From contig CAKTDC010000023.1 of assembly GCA_934541015.1 (NCBI GenBank), positions 1 to 48,314 of the forward strand: a stretch of 48,314 nt of DNA, read 5' to 3'. How positions within the stretch are numbered: the stretch's first letter is position 1; each line of letters opens with the position of its first letter. The position numbers and the translations under genes are program-made. The notes beneath the pieces are model-generated. The model was given only the letters and a program-made list of their open reading frames with translations. It made no database searches and was not told the DNA's origin. Below are positions 1 to 8,682 of this stretch, one piece after another. Source of the stretch: an uncultured Luteimonas sp. (GTDB lineage Bacteria; Pseudomonadota; Gammaproteobacteria; Xanthomonadales; Xanthomonadaceae).

Positions 1-300
1 CCGGGATGACGGCCTGCACGCGGCGAGCATGACGGTTCGGATGTGGGGTGGACGGCAATCCAGCTGCGCCTGGCGCGCTTTGGCATCTTGCGGGCGAGGA
101 TCGGACGCCTGATGCCTGCGCCGGGTGCGTCAGCCCGAAGTCGTCATCCCGGCGGACGCCGGGATCCATTTTGCTCCCTGGCGAAGTGGACGGAAATCAG
201 GATGGATCCCAGCTTTCGCTGGGATGACGGCCTGGATGCGACCCGGGATGTGGCCTGCACGCGGCCCGGGATGACGGCCTGGATGCGGCGTCCTTCCGAC
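1..300. repeat. REP-like palindromic repeats, no gene
   Basis: No convincing gene in the first 340 bases. The stretch carries several variants of a palindromic element of the type GTCATCCCGGCGGACGCCGG and GCTTTCGCTGGGATGACG, plus short direct repeats of GGGATGACGGCCTG with GGATGCG (about 1-30, 140-170, 210-240, 265-290). Arrays like this between genes are typical of Xanthomonadaceae. Similar elements occur near 33590-33715, 41645-41670 and 43258-43317 in this window. Confidence 0.7.
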
Positions 301-340
301 GGCAGAAGTGAAAGCAGTCCCCTCACTCGGGAGAGAAACC

Positions 341-376
341 AAAAAAAGCGGCGCCATTCCGTCAGGAAGGCGCCGC
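341..376 (-). terminator. Rho-independent terminator of azurin
   Basis: Read on the minus strand, an 8-bp perfect stem (GCGGCGCC / GGCGCCGC, at 369-376 and 348-355) with a 13-nt loop is followed by seven T residues (341-347). It lies about 50 bases after the azurin stop codon, so azurin is probably a single-gene transcript. Confidence 0.9.
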
Positions 377-426
377 ATCAAACTGGATCGGAGAGAGATG
401 TCCGGGAATGCGCTTCCCGCGGGCGA

Positions 427-882
427 TCAGGGTTCGACGACGACCTTGCCGCGCATCAGGGCGGCGTGGCCGGGGAACGAGCACAGGAAGGTGTAGTCGC
501 CACCGGCCTTGAGCGCCGAACCGGGGAACGTGGCCTTGGTGGACTCGCCGCCGCCGATCATCTTGGTCGAGCCGATCACGCGCTTGTCGCCGGCCTGGAG
601 GTAACCGGCCGCGGCACCGGCCTTGATGCCGTCGCGCGCCACGGCGTCGGCGTCCGGGGTTGCCGCGACCACCACGTTGTGGCCCATGGCGGTTACCGGC
701 AGCTTGCCGGTGTGCCTGAGTTCGATGGTGATCGTCTTGCAGGCGGCCGAGACGGTCACGCTCTTCTTGTCGTACTGCATCTGATCGTTCGAATCGAGCT
801 TGATCGTGCAGTTGGGGGCGGCATGCGCCATGCCGGCGGCGCCGAGCAGGGCCAGTCCGAGCAACAGGGCAGGGGTCTTCAT
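427..882 (-). CDS. azu: Azurin, periplasmic blue copper protein
   Basis: Type 1 copper protein of 151 aa that carries single electrons in the periplasm. Residues 1-21 form a Sec signal peptide ending AHA-A. All expected copper ligands are present: Gly67-His68 in AMGHN, and Cys134, His139 and Met143 in the CSFPGHAALM loop. Cys25 and Cys48 match the azurin N-terminal disulfide. Length fits precursor azurins (about 150 aa). The start is supported by GGAGAC about 8 bases upstream. The gene has its own terminator and an FNR-like box upstream, which fits a role as electron donor during microaerobic or denitrifying growth. It is co-oriented with the cbb3 oxidase genes, but donation to that oxidase is inference. 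Confidence 0.95.
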   Translation of the reverse strand: MKTPALLLGLALLGAAGMAHAAPNCTIKLDSNDQMQYDKKSVTVSAACKTITIELRHTGKLPVTAMGHNVVVAATPDADAVARDGIKAGAAAGYLQAGDKRVIGSTKMIGGGESTKATFPGSALKAGGDYTFLCSFPGHAALMRGKVVVEP

Positions 883-1117
883 GGTCGTTGTCTCCGCTGG
901 GATCGGTTCAAGTGTCGGGATGAATCATCGCGGTTCAAGCCTGGCCGCGCCTTGATCTGGATCATTTTGGCGCCGACGCGGCGACAGATGCGTGAATGCG
1001 GTTCCCGTCTGTTCATGTTCGGGAGCCGAATGGCGGGTCGTTGCCGCGGAACCGGCAGTGCGGCGTTGCCGTTCGGTCGGAACCACAAACCGATCCGTCC
1101 AGTCCGCTGTCCCCGGC
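883..1117. other. Intergenic region between azurin and the TauE/SafE gene
   Basis: About 235 bases without a gene. Apart from the FNR-like box and -10 of azurin I see no further structure. Confidence 0.6.
952..965 (-). promoter_or_regulatory. FNR/ANR-type box upstream of azurin
   Basis: TTGATCTGGATCAT matches TTGAT-N4-ATCAA with one mismatch in the last base. Its centre (958.5) is 32 bases upstream of the centre of a -10-like GATGAT (924-929 on the minus strand), the spacing of a class II FNR promoter. It lies about 75 bases upstream of the azurin start. Confidence 0.65.
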
Positions 1118-1837
1118 TCAGAACCCCGGCAGCGGCCGGCAGCCCATCGCCGCCAGCGGCCCGTGCAGCGCCGGCACCTGCATCAGCCACGGCCCGGCCA
1201 CGGTCAGCAGGCCGGCGGCCATCACCAGCACCGCCGCGGCGGTGCGCAGCCGCGGGCGCTGCAGCCAGCGGCCCAGGCGCTGGCCGGACCAGGTCAGCGG
1301 CAGCATCACCGGCAGGGTGCCCAGGCCGAAGGCCGCCATGGTCAGCGCCCCGCCCGCGGCGCTGGCCTGCATCCAGGCCACGGTCAGCAGGCTCAGGCTC
1401 AGGCCGCACGGCAGCCAGCCCCAGAGCACGCCCATCGCGATCCGGCGCGGAGCGGTGTTGGCCGGCAGCAGGCGCGCCTGCAGCGGCTGCAGCCAGGTCC
1501 ACAGGCGCATGCCCGGACGCGGCAGGAAGCCGCTGTGGCCCAGCAGTCGCAGCGCCACCACGATCAGCGCCAGCCCGACCAGCATGCGCAGGGCCACGCC
1601 GAACCAGGGATTGCCGAACAGCGCCACCAGGCCGTGGCCGAAGGCACCCACGATCGCGCCGGCCAGCACGTAGCCACCGACGCGGCCGAGGTTGACCTGC
1701 AGCGCCAGCGGCCAGCCGCCGCCCGGCGTGGCCGCGGAGAAGCCGGTGGCGATGCCGCCGCACATCGCCGCGCAGTGCAGGCCGCCGAGCAGGCCGCTGG
1801 TCAGCGCCGCGAGCAGCACCAGCCAGTCAATCGGCAT
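1118..1837 (-). CDS. Sulfite exporter TauE/SafE family membrane protein, last gene of the cco cluster
   Basis: A 239-aa polytopic inner-membrane protein with about six hydrophobic segments. The N-terminus has the GLLGGLHCAAMCGG signature and the middle has GVLWGWLPCGLSLS, two repeats with conserved Cys/Gly typical of the TauE/SafE-like family found beside ccoS or ccoI in many gammaproteobacteria. The start overlaps the end of ccoS by 11 bases, which ties it to the cco transcription unit. Members in this position are often suggested to take part in copper handling or oxidase maturation; the substrate cannot be read from the sequence. Confidence 0.8.
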   Translation of the reverse strand: MPIDWLVLLAALTSGLLGGLHCAAMCGGIATGFSAATPGGGWPLALQVNLGRVGGYVLAGAIVGAFGHGLVALFGNPWFGVALRMLVGLALIVVALRLLGHSGFLPRPGMRLWTWLQPLQARLLPANTAPRRIAMGVLWGWLPCGLSLSLLTVAWMQASAAGGALTMAAFGLGTLPVMLPLTWSGQRLGRWLQRPRLRTAAAVLVMAAGLLTVAGPWLMQVPALHGPLAAMGCRPLPGF

Positions 1838-2021
1838 CGGGAGGCTCCGGGGGCGTGCCCTGCGTATCGGATCCGCGCGGCCTGTCGTTGTCGACCAGGA
1901 TGTCGAGCGCCGGCGTGTCCAGGTCGTCGAACTGGCCGCGCCGCACCGCCCACACGAAGGCGGCGATGGCCAGCCCGAGCAGGGCCACGCTGATCGGGAT
2001 GAGCAGCAGCAGGATTCTCAT
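1827..2021 (-). CDS. ccoS: CcoS, cbb3 oxidase maturation protein
   Basis: Small 64-aa protein with one N-terminal membrane helix (residues 3-25, LLLLIPISVALLGLAIAAFV) followed by WAVRRGQFDDLD, the signature of the CcoS/FixS family. CcoS is needed for heme and copper insertion into cbb3-type cytochrome c oxidase. The start overlaps the ccoI stop (ATGA at 2018-2021), so the two are translationally coupled. The tail beyond residue 45 is hydrophilic and not conserved. Confidence 0.92.
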   Translation of the reverse strand: MRILLLLIPISVALLGLAIAAFVWAVRRGQFDDLDTPALDILVDNDRPRGSDTQGTPPEPPDAD

Positions 2022-4411
2022 GGCGTGGCTCCCGCCGCGCGCGGCGGCCGGGCCAGGCGCAGGGCGTTGGCGGTGACGATCAGCGAGGATAGCGCCATGC
2101 CCAGCGCTGCGACCCAGGGCGTGACCAGCCCGGCCGCGGCCAGCGGGATCGCCAGCAGGTTGTAGCCCAGCGCCCAGGCGAGGTTCTGGCCGATCACCCG
2201 CCGCGTGCGCCGGGCGACCTCCACCGTGGCCGGAATCCGCGCCAGCGAGGCCCCGGTGGTCACCAGGTCGGCGGCGCGCTGCGCCAGCGACGCGCCTTCG
2301 CCCATGGCGATCGACACGTCCGCGCCGGCCAGCACGGGGGCATCGTTCAGGCCGTCGCCGACCATGGCCACGGTGCGCTCCTGCTGCTGCAGGCGGCGGA
2401 CGAGGGCGAGCTTGTCCTCGGGCGTCTGCCGTGCGTACGCGGTGTCGATGCCGAGCTGGGCGGCGAGCGCCTCCACCCGCGCCGGCGCGTCGCCGCTGGA
2501 CAGGTGCAGCGACAGTCCCTGCGCGCGCAGCTGCCGCAGCGCCGCCGGGGCGTCGGCGCGCACCGATTCGCGCAGGCTGAAGCGCGCCACCGCGCGCTGG
2601 CCGTCGCCCAGCCAGATCGCGCCGTCGTCCGCGCGCGCCGCGGCGAAGCCGGCCTGGCCCAGGCGCCAGCGCGTGCCGTCGATGCCGCCCTCGACGCCGC
2701 GCCCGGTGACGACCTCCGGCGCGGCCACCGGGATGCCGGCATCGGCGTGCAGGAAGGCGCGGGCGACCGGATGGTTGGCGTCGCGCTCCAGCGCCGCGGC
2801 GATGCGCAGCGCCGCGGCAGCGTCGAAGCCGTCGAAAGTGCGCATGTCGTCCAGTTCGAGTTCGGCCGTGGTCAGGGTGCCGGTCTTGTCGAACACCATG
2901 TCGGTGGCGCGCGAGAGCGTGTCCAGCGCGTCGGCGCGGGTGGCGAGCATGCCCAGCCGCGCCAGCGCCCCGTGCGCGGTGGCCAGCGCGGTGGGCACCG
3001 CCAGCGACAGCGCGCAGGGGCAGCTGATCACCAGCAGGGCGAGGGTGACCTCGAACGCGCGCGAGGGATCGTGGATGCGCCAGCCGATCCACACCGCCAC
3101 CGCGGTCAGCAGCAGGCCGACGACGAAGCGGCTGCCGATGCCGTCGGCGACCCGCGCCAGCCGCGGCCGGTGCGCCTGCGCCTGTTCGACCAGACGGGTG
3201 AGCTGGGACAGCCGCGTCTCCGGGCCGGTGCGGGTGACCCGCAGGCGCGCCGGCGATTCGCGGCAGACGGTGCCGGCATAGAGTTCTTCACCGGCGGACT
3301 TGTGCACCGGCGTGGATTCGCCGGTCAGCAGCGATTCCTCGAGCACCGCGCCGTTGTCGAGCAGGACGCCGTCGGCCGGCACCGCTTCGCCGGCCGCCAC
3401 GCAGGCGATGTCGCCGGCGACAAGCTCGGCCACCGGAATGGTCTCGCGGCTGCCGTCGCCGCGCTCGCGCGTGGCCAGCGCCGGCCGCGCCCGGGCGAGC
3501 GCGTCGACCTGCGCGGTGGCGATGTTGCGCGCGCGCTGTTCGAGCATGCGCGCGGCCAGCAGCAGGAACACGAACATCACCGCCGCGTCGTACCACACGT
3601 GCGCGCCGCCGCGGATCGTCTCCACCAGACTGGCGAAGTAGGCCAGCAGGGTGGAGGTGGCGATCAGCGTGTCCATGCCGATGTGCCGCGCCCGGAGTTC
3701 GCGCCACATCCCCGCCAGGAACGGCCAGCCCGAGTAGAAAATGACCGGCGAGGAGATCAGGAAGGTGATCCAGCGCAGGAAGTCGCGGGTCGCCACCGGC
3801 ATCTCGTTGTTGAAGTCGAGATACAGGGCCTCGGCGGTCATCATCGCCTGGAAGCTGCCCAGCGCGGCCACGCCCAGGCGCAGCAGCCAGCGGTTGCGCT
3901 CGGCCACGCGGGCGCGTTCGCGCTCGTCGCCGCCGGCCAGGTAGGGGCGGTAGCCGAGGGCGAGCAGCCGGCCGAGGATGCGCGACAGCGGCGCGCGCGC
4001 CGGATCCCAGGCGATGCGGATGCGCCCGGTCACCGCGTTCGCGGTCACGTCCAGCACGCCGTCCTCGCGGCGCAGCGCGCGGTCGATCAGCCAGGCGCAG
4101 GCGGCGCAGCGCATGCCGTCGCTGAGCAGGGTGATCCGCCGACCGCCTTCGATCGCGTGCGCGTGTTCGCGCAGCAGTTCTTCGCGATCCCAGATCGCCA
4201 GGTCCGTTCCGGCGTCGGCGACGCGTCCGGGCAGGGCGCTGCGCAGGCGGTAGTAGTCGCCGAGGTCGGCCTGGCGGATCCAGCGCGCGGCGGCCGCGCA
4301 GCCGTCACAGCAAAAGGATCGGTCGGCGCCGTCGATCGCGAGGACGAAGGGGTGCGGCGGCAGCGGCTCGCCGCAGTGGAAGCAGCCCGCGTCCGCGGGT
4401 GGTGCGGTCAT
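2018..4411 (-). CDS. ccoI: CcoI/FixI, copper-translocating P1B-type ATPase
   Basis: A 797-aa heavy-metal P-type ATPase that supplies copper for the CcoN active site. N-terminal Cys-rich segment (CFHCGEPLP, CCDGC), then an HMA domain with CAACAW near residue 105, membrane helices, the TGES actuator loop near 362, the SCPCALSLA metal-binding helix near 463, the phosphorylation motif DKTGTLT near 506, and GDGLNDAPVL near 685. Length and order match CcoI/FixI rather than CopA because of the N-terminal Cys-rich extension and the position between fixH and ccoS. It overlaps fixH by one base and ccoS by four. Confidence 0.95.
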   Translation of the reverse strand: MTAPPADAGCFHCGEPLPPHPFVLAIDGADRSFCCDGCAAAARWIRQADLGDYYRLRSALPGRVADAGTDLAIWDREELLREHAHAIEGGRRITLLSDGMRCAACAWLIDRALRREDGVLDVTANAVTGRIRIAWDPARAPLSRILGRLLALGYRPYLAGGDERERARVAERNRWLLRLGVAALGSFQAMMTAEALYLDFNNEMPVATRDFLRWITFLISSPVIFYSGWPFLAGMWRELRARHIGMDTLIATSTLLAYFASLVETIRGGAHVWYDAAVMFVFLLLAARMLEQRARNIATAQVDALARARPALATRERGDGSRETIPVAELVAGDIACVAAGEAVPADGVLLDNGAVLEESLLTGESTPVHKSAGEELYAGTVCRESPARLRVTRTGPETRLSQLTRLVEQAQAHRPRLARVADGIGSRFVVGLLLTAVAVWIGWRIHDPSRAFEVTLALLVISCPCALSLAVPTALATAHGALARLGMLATRADALDTLSRATDMVFDKTGTLTTAELELDDMRTFDGFDAAAALRIAAALERDANHPVARAFLHADAGIPVAAPEVVTGRGVEGGIDGTRWRLGQAGFAAARADDGAIWLGDGQRAVARFSLRESVRADAPAALRQLRAQGLSLHLSSGDAPARVEALAAQLGIDTAYARQTPEDKLALVRRLQQQERTVAMVGDGLNDAPVLAGADVSIAMGEGASLAQRAADLVTTGASLARIPATVEVARRTRRVIGQNLAWALGYNLLAIPLAAAGLVTPWVAALGMALSSLIVTANALRLARPPRAAGATP

Positions 4412-4914
4412 TACTGCTGCAGCGACGGCGCCACGCGCGCGGCCATCTGCTGCTTCGGCAGGCGGCCCTGCAGCCGCCAGCTGCCGTCGGGCGGCGATAC
4501 CTGCAGTATCCAGTCGTGGCTGCCGTCGATCTCCGAGTCGTTACGCCAGCCGTTGCCGCCCGGCGTCATGTCGAACTGCACGTCCTCGCCGGCCCGGGTC
4601 GGATGCTGCAGCACCAGCCGCAGCGGCTGGTCGCTGGGGAAATCCCCGGTCACCGGGATGATCTCGACGAAACCGGCCTCGTCCAGGCGCACCACCGCGC
4701 TCAGCCCCAGCTCCGTTGCCACGGTGTCGGGGCCCAGGTTGGCGGTCTGGATCTGCGAGACCCGCTGGACGTCGTCGCGCACCACGTCGGTGCCGCCGCT
4801 GCGCACGGCGATCACCACCAGGGTGATGCCGGCGACCACCGATGCCGCGGGCAGGCCCAGCACCAGCCACATCATCGGGGTCTTCCAGAAGGGTTTCCTG
4901 TCGCTGTCGTTCAT
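4411..4914 (-). CDS. ccoH: FixH/CcoH family protein
   Basis: A 167-aa protein with one N-terminal membrane helix (about residues 13-37) and a periplasmic domain with features of the FixH family, which assists cbb3 oxidase assembly and associates with the CcoNOP complex. It sits directly between ccoG (one base after its stop) and ccoI (one-base overlap), the usual position for fixH. Sequence is divergent, as is normal for this family, so the call rests on both fold-level features and position. Confidence 0.85.
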   Translation of the reverse strand: MNDSDRKPFWKTPMMWLVLGLPAASVVAGITLVVIAVRSGGTDVVRDDVQRVSQIQTANLGPDTVATELGLSAVVRLDEAGFVEIIPVTGDFPSDQPLRLVLQHPTRAGEDVQFDMTPGGNGWRNDSEIDGSHDWILQVSPPDGSWRLQGRLPKQQMAARVAPSLQQ

Positions 4915-4915
4915 C

Positions 4916-6466
4916 TCACATCGGCCCGAAGAAGCTGCTCTCCACCGTCTGGCGGGTGGCGCCGTCGGCGCTTTCGACCACGAAGCGGATGTCCTTGCGC
5001 CCGGACACGCCGCCGGGCGCCACCAGCGTCACCGGCACCGAGAGCACGGTGCCGGCCCTGGCGAGCACCGGAGCGTCATTGTCGCGCAATTCGATCCCGG
5101 GCACCGTCGACTCCAGCGAGATGCTGAATTCCCGGTCGGCATCGGCCTTGTTCACCAGCTTGAGCGTGTAGCCGTTCTCGATGCTGCCGTCGGCGGTCTG
5201 GCGGTAGAGCGCGTTGCGGTCGCGCAGGGCCTCCACGATCAGGTCGTCGCGGGTGCCCACGCCGACCCCCCAGGCGATCATGAACCCCACCAGCAGCGTG
5301 CCGTAGAGGAAGATGCGCGGGCGCAGCACCCGGGTCGACTTGCCGTCGATGGCGTTCTGCGTCGAATAGCGGATCAGGCCCCTGGGGTAGCCGACCTTGT
5401 CCATCACCTCGTCGCAGGCGTCGATGCAGGCGCCGCAGGCGATGCACTCGTACTGCAGGCCGTTGCGGATGTCGATGCCGGTGGGGCAGACCTGGACGCA
5501 GATGGTGCAGTCGATGCAGTCGCCCAGCTCCTCGGGTGCGAACTTCGGCAGCGGCGCGACCTCCCCCATCTCGCCGTCCCAGGTGATCGTGCCGGTGGCG
5601 TGCGCGGCCTGGGTGGCGGCCGAGGGGTGCTTGCCGGCGCGGAACACGTAGTCGTAGGCGGCGCTCGCCTCGATCAGGCCGCGGGCGCGCTCGAGCACGC
5701 TGCCCAGGCCGCGCTTGCGCGGGCCGCGTGGTTCGCCGCGCATCGGGTCGTAGGCGATGATCAGGGTATTGCGGTCGAACATCGCGCTCTGGAAGCGCGC
5801 GTAGGGGCACATGTACTTGCACACCTGCTCGCGCAGGAAGCCGGCGTTGCCCCAGGTGGCCAGGGCGTAGAACAGCACCCAGAAGATTTCCCAGCCGCCC
5901 CACGCGAAGGGCACCAGCCTGGCGCCCAGATCGGTGATCGGGGTGAAGAAGCCGACGAAGGTGAAGCCGGTCCAGAGCGCGAACACCAGCCACAGCGCGT
6001 GCTTGGCGCCCTTGCGCAGGATCTTCTCGCGCGTCCACGGGCCGGCGTCGAGCTTCATCCGCTTCGGGCGGTCGCCCTCGGTCCAGCGCTCCATCCACAG
6101 GAACACTTCGGTCCACACCGTCTGCGGGCAGGCGTAGCCGCAGAACAGCCGCCCGGCCAGCGCGGTGAAGAAGAACAGCGCCATCGCCGCGATGATCAGC
6201 AGCAGCGCCAGGAACAGGAAGTCCTGCGGCCAGAAGGTGAGGCCGAAGACGTGGAACTTGCGCGCCGGCAGGTCGAACAGCACCGCCTGGCGCCCGTCCC
6301 AGCGCAGCCACGGGAACACGTAGAACATGCCCAGCAGCCAGAACACCGCGACCACGCGCAGGGTGTTCAGGCGGCCGGAGACGTCGCGCGGATAGACCTT
6401 GCGCTCCTTGACGTAGTACGAGTTGCCACCGTCGTCGACGATGTCGATGGGAATCTTGCGGGTCAT
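4916..6466 (-). CDS. ccoG: CcoG, cbb3 oxidase accessory iron-sulfur protein (RdxA/FixG)
   Basis: A 516-aa membrane protein. It has several membrane helices in the N-terminal half, the CGYACPQTVWTEVF segment near residue 110, a second conserved CKYMCPYARFQS, and two 4Fe-4S clusters in CIDCTICVQVCP and CIACGACIDAC near 315-350. The C-terminal 110 residues form the immunoglobulin-like FixG C domain. CcoG has been reported to act as a cupric reductase supplying Cu(I) for cbb3 biogenesis. The start at 6466 gives the conserved MTRKIPIDIVDDGG opening. About 175 bases separate it from the next gene upstream. Confidence 0.95.
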   Translation of the reverse strand: MTRKIPIDIVDDGGNSYYVKERKVYPRDVSGRLNTLRVVAVFWLLGMFYVFPWLRWDGRQAVLFDLPARKFHVFGLTFWPQDFLFLALLLIIAAMALFFFTALAGRLFCGYACPQTVWTEVFLWMERWTEGDRPKRMKLDAGPWTREKILRKGAKHALWLVFALWTGFTFVGFFTPITDLGARLVPFAWGGWEIFWVLFYALATWGNAGFLREQVCKYMCPYARFQSAMFDRNTLIIAYDPMRGEPRGPRKRGLGSVLERARGLIEASAAYDYVFRAGKHPSAATQAAHATGTITWDGEMGEVAPLPKFAPEELGDCIDCTICVQVCPTGIDIRNGLQYECIACGACIDACDEVMDKVGYPRGLIRYSTQNAIDGKSTRVLRPRIFLYGTLLVGFMIAWGVGVGTRDDLIVEALRDRNALYRQTADGSIENGYTLKLVNKADADREFSISLESTVPGIELRDNDAPVLARAGTVLSVPVTLVAPGGVSGRKDIRFVVESADGATRQTVESSFFGPM

Positions 6467-6641
6467 GGCTTCGCTCCATCGCGCATGGAAGCGTGGCGGG
6501 TGTGCACGGAGGTGCCGCGGGGATGCGCCGGGCCCTTGCCGGGGCCGGCGCAGCGGGGATCGGCCGGCAGCGGCGCGCCGGAGATCCGCAAACTGGCAAA
6601 GCGTCCCACCCGCATCGCCGGAGCCGGGGAGGCGGGAGCGT

Positions 6642-6938
6642 TCACTCCGGTGGCAGCGCCCGGTTGAACCGGCTCGAGGGGCGCAGCAGGATCCAGGTGA
6701 ACAGGCTCGATGACGCGGTGGCCACCCAGAACATGAAGAAGCCCACCGTATAGCCCAGCTCGCGCGTGACCGGCAGGTTGGGGAAGGTCATGTCCCGCAG
6801 CTCCACCGGATCGACGAAGGCGAAGAACACCATCGTGCACACGCCCGCGGCGAAGAAGCTCGGCCACAGGATCGCGCCGATCCGCTGCGCCATGGGGCGC
6901 GGCGGATGGTCGAAGCGCGGCTGGGTGAAATCGGTCAT
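6642..6938 (-). CDS. Small two-helix membrane protein in the cco operon
   Basis: A 98-aa protein with two hydrophobic segments, residues about 22-42 (GAILWPSFFAAGVCTMVFFAF) separated by a polar linker from residues 63-84 (LGYTVGFFMFWVATASSSLF). It has no signal peptide and no Cys/His cofactor motif. Its start overlaps the ccoP stop (ATGA, 6935-6938), the same coupling used by ccoO, ccoQ and ccoP. I do not recognise a named family. Coupling to ccoP suggests a small subunit or assembly factor of the cbb3 complex, which is inference. Confidence 0.85.
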   Translation of the reverse strand: MTDFTQPRFDHPPRPMAQRIGAILWPSFFAAGVCTMVFFAFVDPVELRDMTFPNLPVTRELGYTVGFFMFWVATASSSLFTWILLRPSSRFNRALPPE

Positions 6939-7876
6939 TCGGCTGCCGAGGCGCTCGTTGCGTCCGGCTGCGACAGCGACCAGACGTAGGCCGCCACCAG
7001 CCGCGAGCGGGTTTCGCCCAGCAGTTCGCGGTGCGCAGGCATGATCCCGTGGCGGCCTTCGGTGATGGTGGTGCGGACGCTTTCGGTAGTCGAGGGATAC
7101 AGGGAGTTGGCGGCAGTCAGGTCGGGCGCGCCCAGGTCCTGGTTGCCCTTGCCGTCGGTGCCGTGGCAGGCCATGCACAGGCCGTCGAAGTACTTCTTGC
7201 CCTGCGCGGCCAGGTAGTCGGTGCGCAGCGCCTGTTCGACGTCGCCGCTGCGCAGGGCGCGCACGTAGGCGGCGGTCTGGGTGATCGCGATCTCGCCGCC
7301 CATGCCGGTCAGCACCGTGCCGAACGGGGTCATCACGCCCTCGCGGCCGTCGAGCACCGTTTCCAGGATGCGCTCGGGCGAGCCGCCCCAGTTCCAGGCC
7401 GCGTCGGTCAGGTTGGGATAGCCCGGCGCGCCCTGCGCCGAGGAGCCGTGGCAGGCCGCGCAGGTGTTGGCGAAGATCGAGCGGCCCAGCTCCATCGCCG
7501 TCGGGTCGCTGGCCAGCTGCGCGAACGAGCGGTCGGCGTAGACGCCGAAGGTCTGCTCGAGCTGCTTGTCGCGGCGCGCCTTCTCGGCGTCGTGTTCGCC
7601 GGCGGAGGTCCAGCCGCTGACGCCGGGCAGGTTGCCCAGCCCCGGATACCAGATCAGGTAGCCGATGCTGAAGAGGATGGTGAGGTAGAACATGTTGATC
7701 CACCACTTCGGCAACGGCTTGTTGTACTCGGTGATGTCGCCGTCCCAGACGTGGCTGGTGTCCTCGGGCCTGGGATCGCCCGGGCGCCGCCGGGCGGTCC
7801 ACCACAGCAGCCACGCGTAGGCGGCGATGTTCAGCGCCACCAGGACGATGACGTACAGCGACCAGGCGTTGCTCAT
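6935..7876 (-). CDS. ccoP: CcoP, diheme c-type cytochrome subunit of cbb3 oxidase
   Basis: A 313-aa subunit that passes electrons from soluble cytochromes or azurin toward CcoO and CcoN. N-terminal membrane segments (about residues 7-26 and 60-77) carry the FixP N-domain motif DGDITEYNKPLPKWW. Two heme c sites follow, CAACH at 139-143 and CMACH at 234-238, each in a cytochrome c domain with a downstream Met (GVMTPF and GIMPAH). It overlaps ccoQ by four bases upstream and the small membrane gene by four downstream. Confidence 0.97.
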   Translation of the reverse strand: MSNAWSLYVIVLVALNIAAYAWLLWWTARRRPGDPRPEDTSHVWDGDITEYNKPLPKWWINMFYLTILFSIGYLIWYPGLGNLPGVSGWTSAGEHDAEKARRDKQLEQTFGVYADRSFAQLASDPTAMELGRSIFANTCAACHGSSAQGAPGYPNLTDAAWNWGGSPERILETVLDGREGVMTPFGTVLTGMGGEIAITQTAAYVRALRSGDVEQALRTDYLAAQGKKYFDGLCMACHGTDGKGNQDLGAPDLTAANSLYPSTTESVRTTITEGRHGIMPAHRELLGETRSRLVAAYVWSLSQPDATSASAAE

Positions 7877-8013
7877 GGCGTGTGTTCCTCGTCATTGGAC
7901 AGCGGCAGGCGCGCGGCGGCGTCGAACTCCGCCTTGCGCTTCGGGCTCCACGCCCAGATCCAGCCGCCGATGAAGCACACCAGCAGGATGGCGGTGACGA
8001 TGCCGGAGATCAT
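7873..8013 (-). CDS. ccoQ: CcoQ, small subunit of cbb3 oxidase
   Basis: A 46-aa protein with a single membrane helix (residues 3-22) followed by [18 protein letters not shown], the FixQ/CcoQ signature, and an acidic tail. CcoQ stabilises the assembled cbb3 complex. The start codon overlaps the ccoO stop (ATGA, 8010-8013) and its stop overlaps the ccoP start. Confidence 0.93.
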   Translation of the reverse strand: MISGIVTAILLVCFIGGWIWAWSPKRKAEFDAAARLPLSNDEEHTP

Positions 8014-8666
8014 TGCTGCGCCCCTCCCGTGGTGCGCGGGGCATGCCTGCCCAGGCCCTGCAGGTACGCCACCACGGCGTCGAGTTCGGTCTTGCCCATC
8101 AGTTCCTCGCCGGCGGCGGCCGCGGCGATCTGCTCGTCGCTGTAGGGGTCGCCGAGGCGCTGCAGCGCCTTCATCCGGCCCGCGACCCTGTCGCGCTCGA
8201 CCAGGCGTTCGGCCAGCCACGGATACGACGGCATGTTCGACTCCGGGACCACGTCGCGCGGATTGACCAGGTGCACGCGGTGCCAGTCGTCGGAATAGCG
8301 GCCGCCCACGCGCGCCAGGTCCGGCCCGGTGCGCTTGGAGCCCCACTGGAACGGGCGGTCGTAGACCGACTCCCCGGCCAGCGAGTAGTGGCCATAGCGC
8401 TCGGACTCGAAGCGCAGGGTGCGGACCATCTGCGAGTGGCAGTTGTAGCAGCCTTCGCGGACGTAGACATCGCGCCCGGCCAGCTCCAGCGCGGGGTAGG
8501 GCTCGACCCCCGGGAGCGGCTCGATCGCCTCGGCCTGGTACATCAGGGGGACGATCTCGGCCAGTCCCCCGAAGGAGATCGCGACCGCGATCAGAACGCC
8601 CATCAGACCGATGTTCTTCTCGATCTTCTCGTGCGGGTTGTTGGGCTTGTTCGGCTCGGTGCTCAT
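8010..8666 (-). CDS. ccoO: CcoO, monoheme cytochrome c subunit of cbb3 oxidase
   Basis: A 218-aa membrane-anchored cytochrome c. One N-terminal helix (about residues 20-43) precedes the heme site [12 protein letters not shown] (Cys73, Cys76, His77) and the family motifs [18 protein letters not shown] and [10 protein letters not shown], the last with the axial Met. It follows ccoN by 16 bases and overlaps ccoQ. Confidence 0.97.
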   Translation of the reverse strand: MSTEPNKPNNPHEKIEKNIGLMGVLIAVAISFGGLAEIVPLMYQAEAIEPLPGVEPYPALELAGRDVYVREGCYNCHSQMVRTLRFESERYGHYSLAGESVYDRPFQWGSKRTGPDLARVGGRYSDDWHRVHLVNPRDVVPESNMPSYPWLAERLVERDRVAGRMKALQRLGDPYSDEQIAAAAAGEELMGKTELDAVVAYLQGLGRHAPRTTGGAQQ

Positions 8667-8682
8667 GCGTCGTATCCCCGGA

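Noticed and set aside
2504..6667. A 1387-codon open frame antisense to the ccoI-ccoH-ccoG region
   Set aside because: It is a by-product of high GC content. The opposite strand carries clear family matches with overlapping starts and stops, and the antisense product is low-complexity Arg/Gly/Ala-rich sequence.
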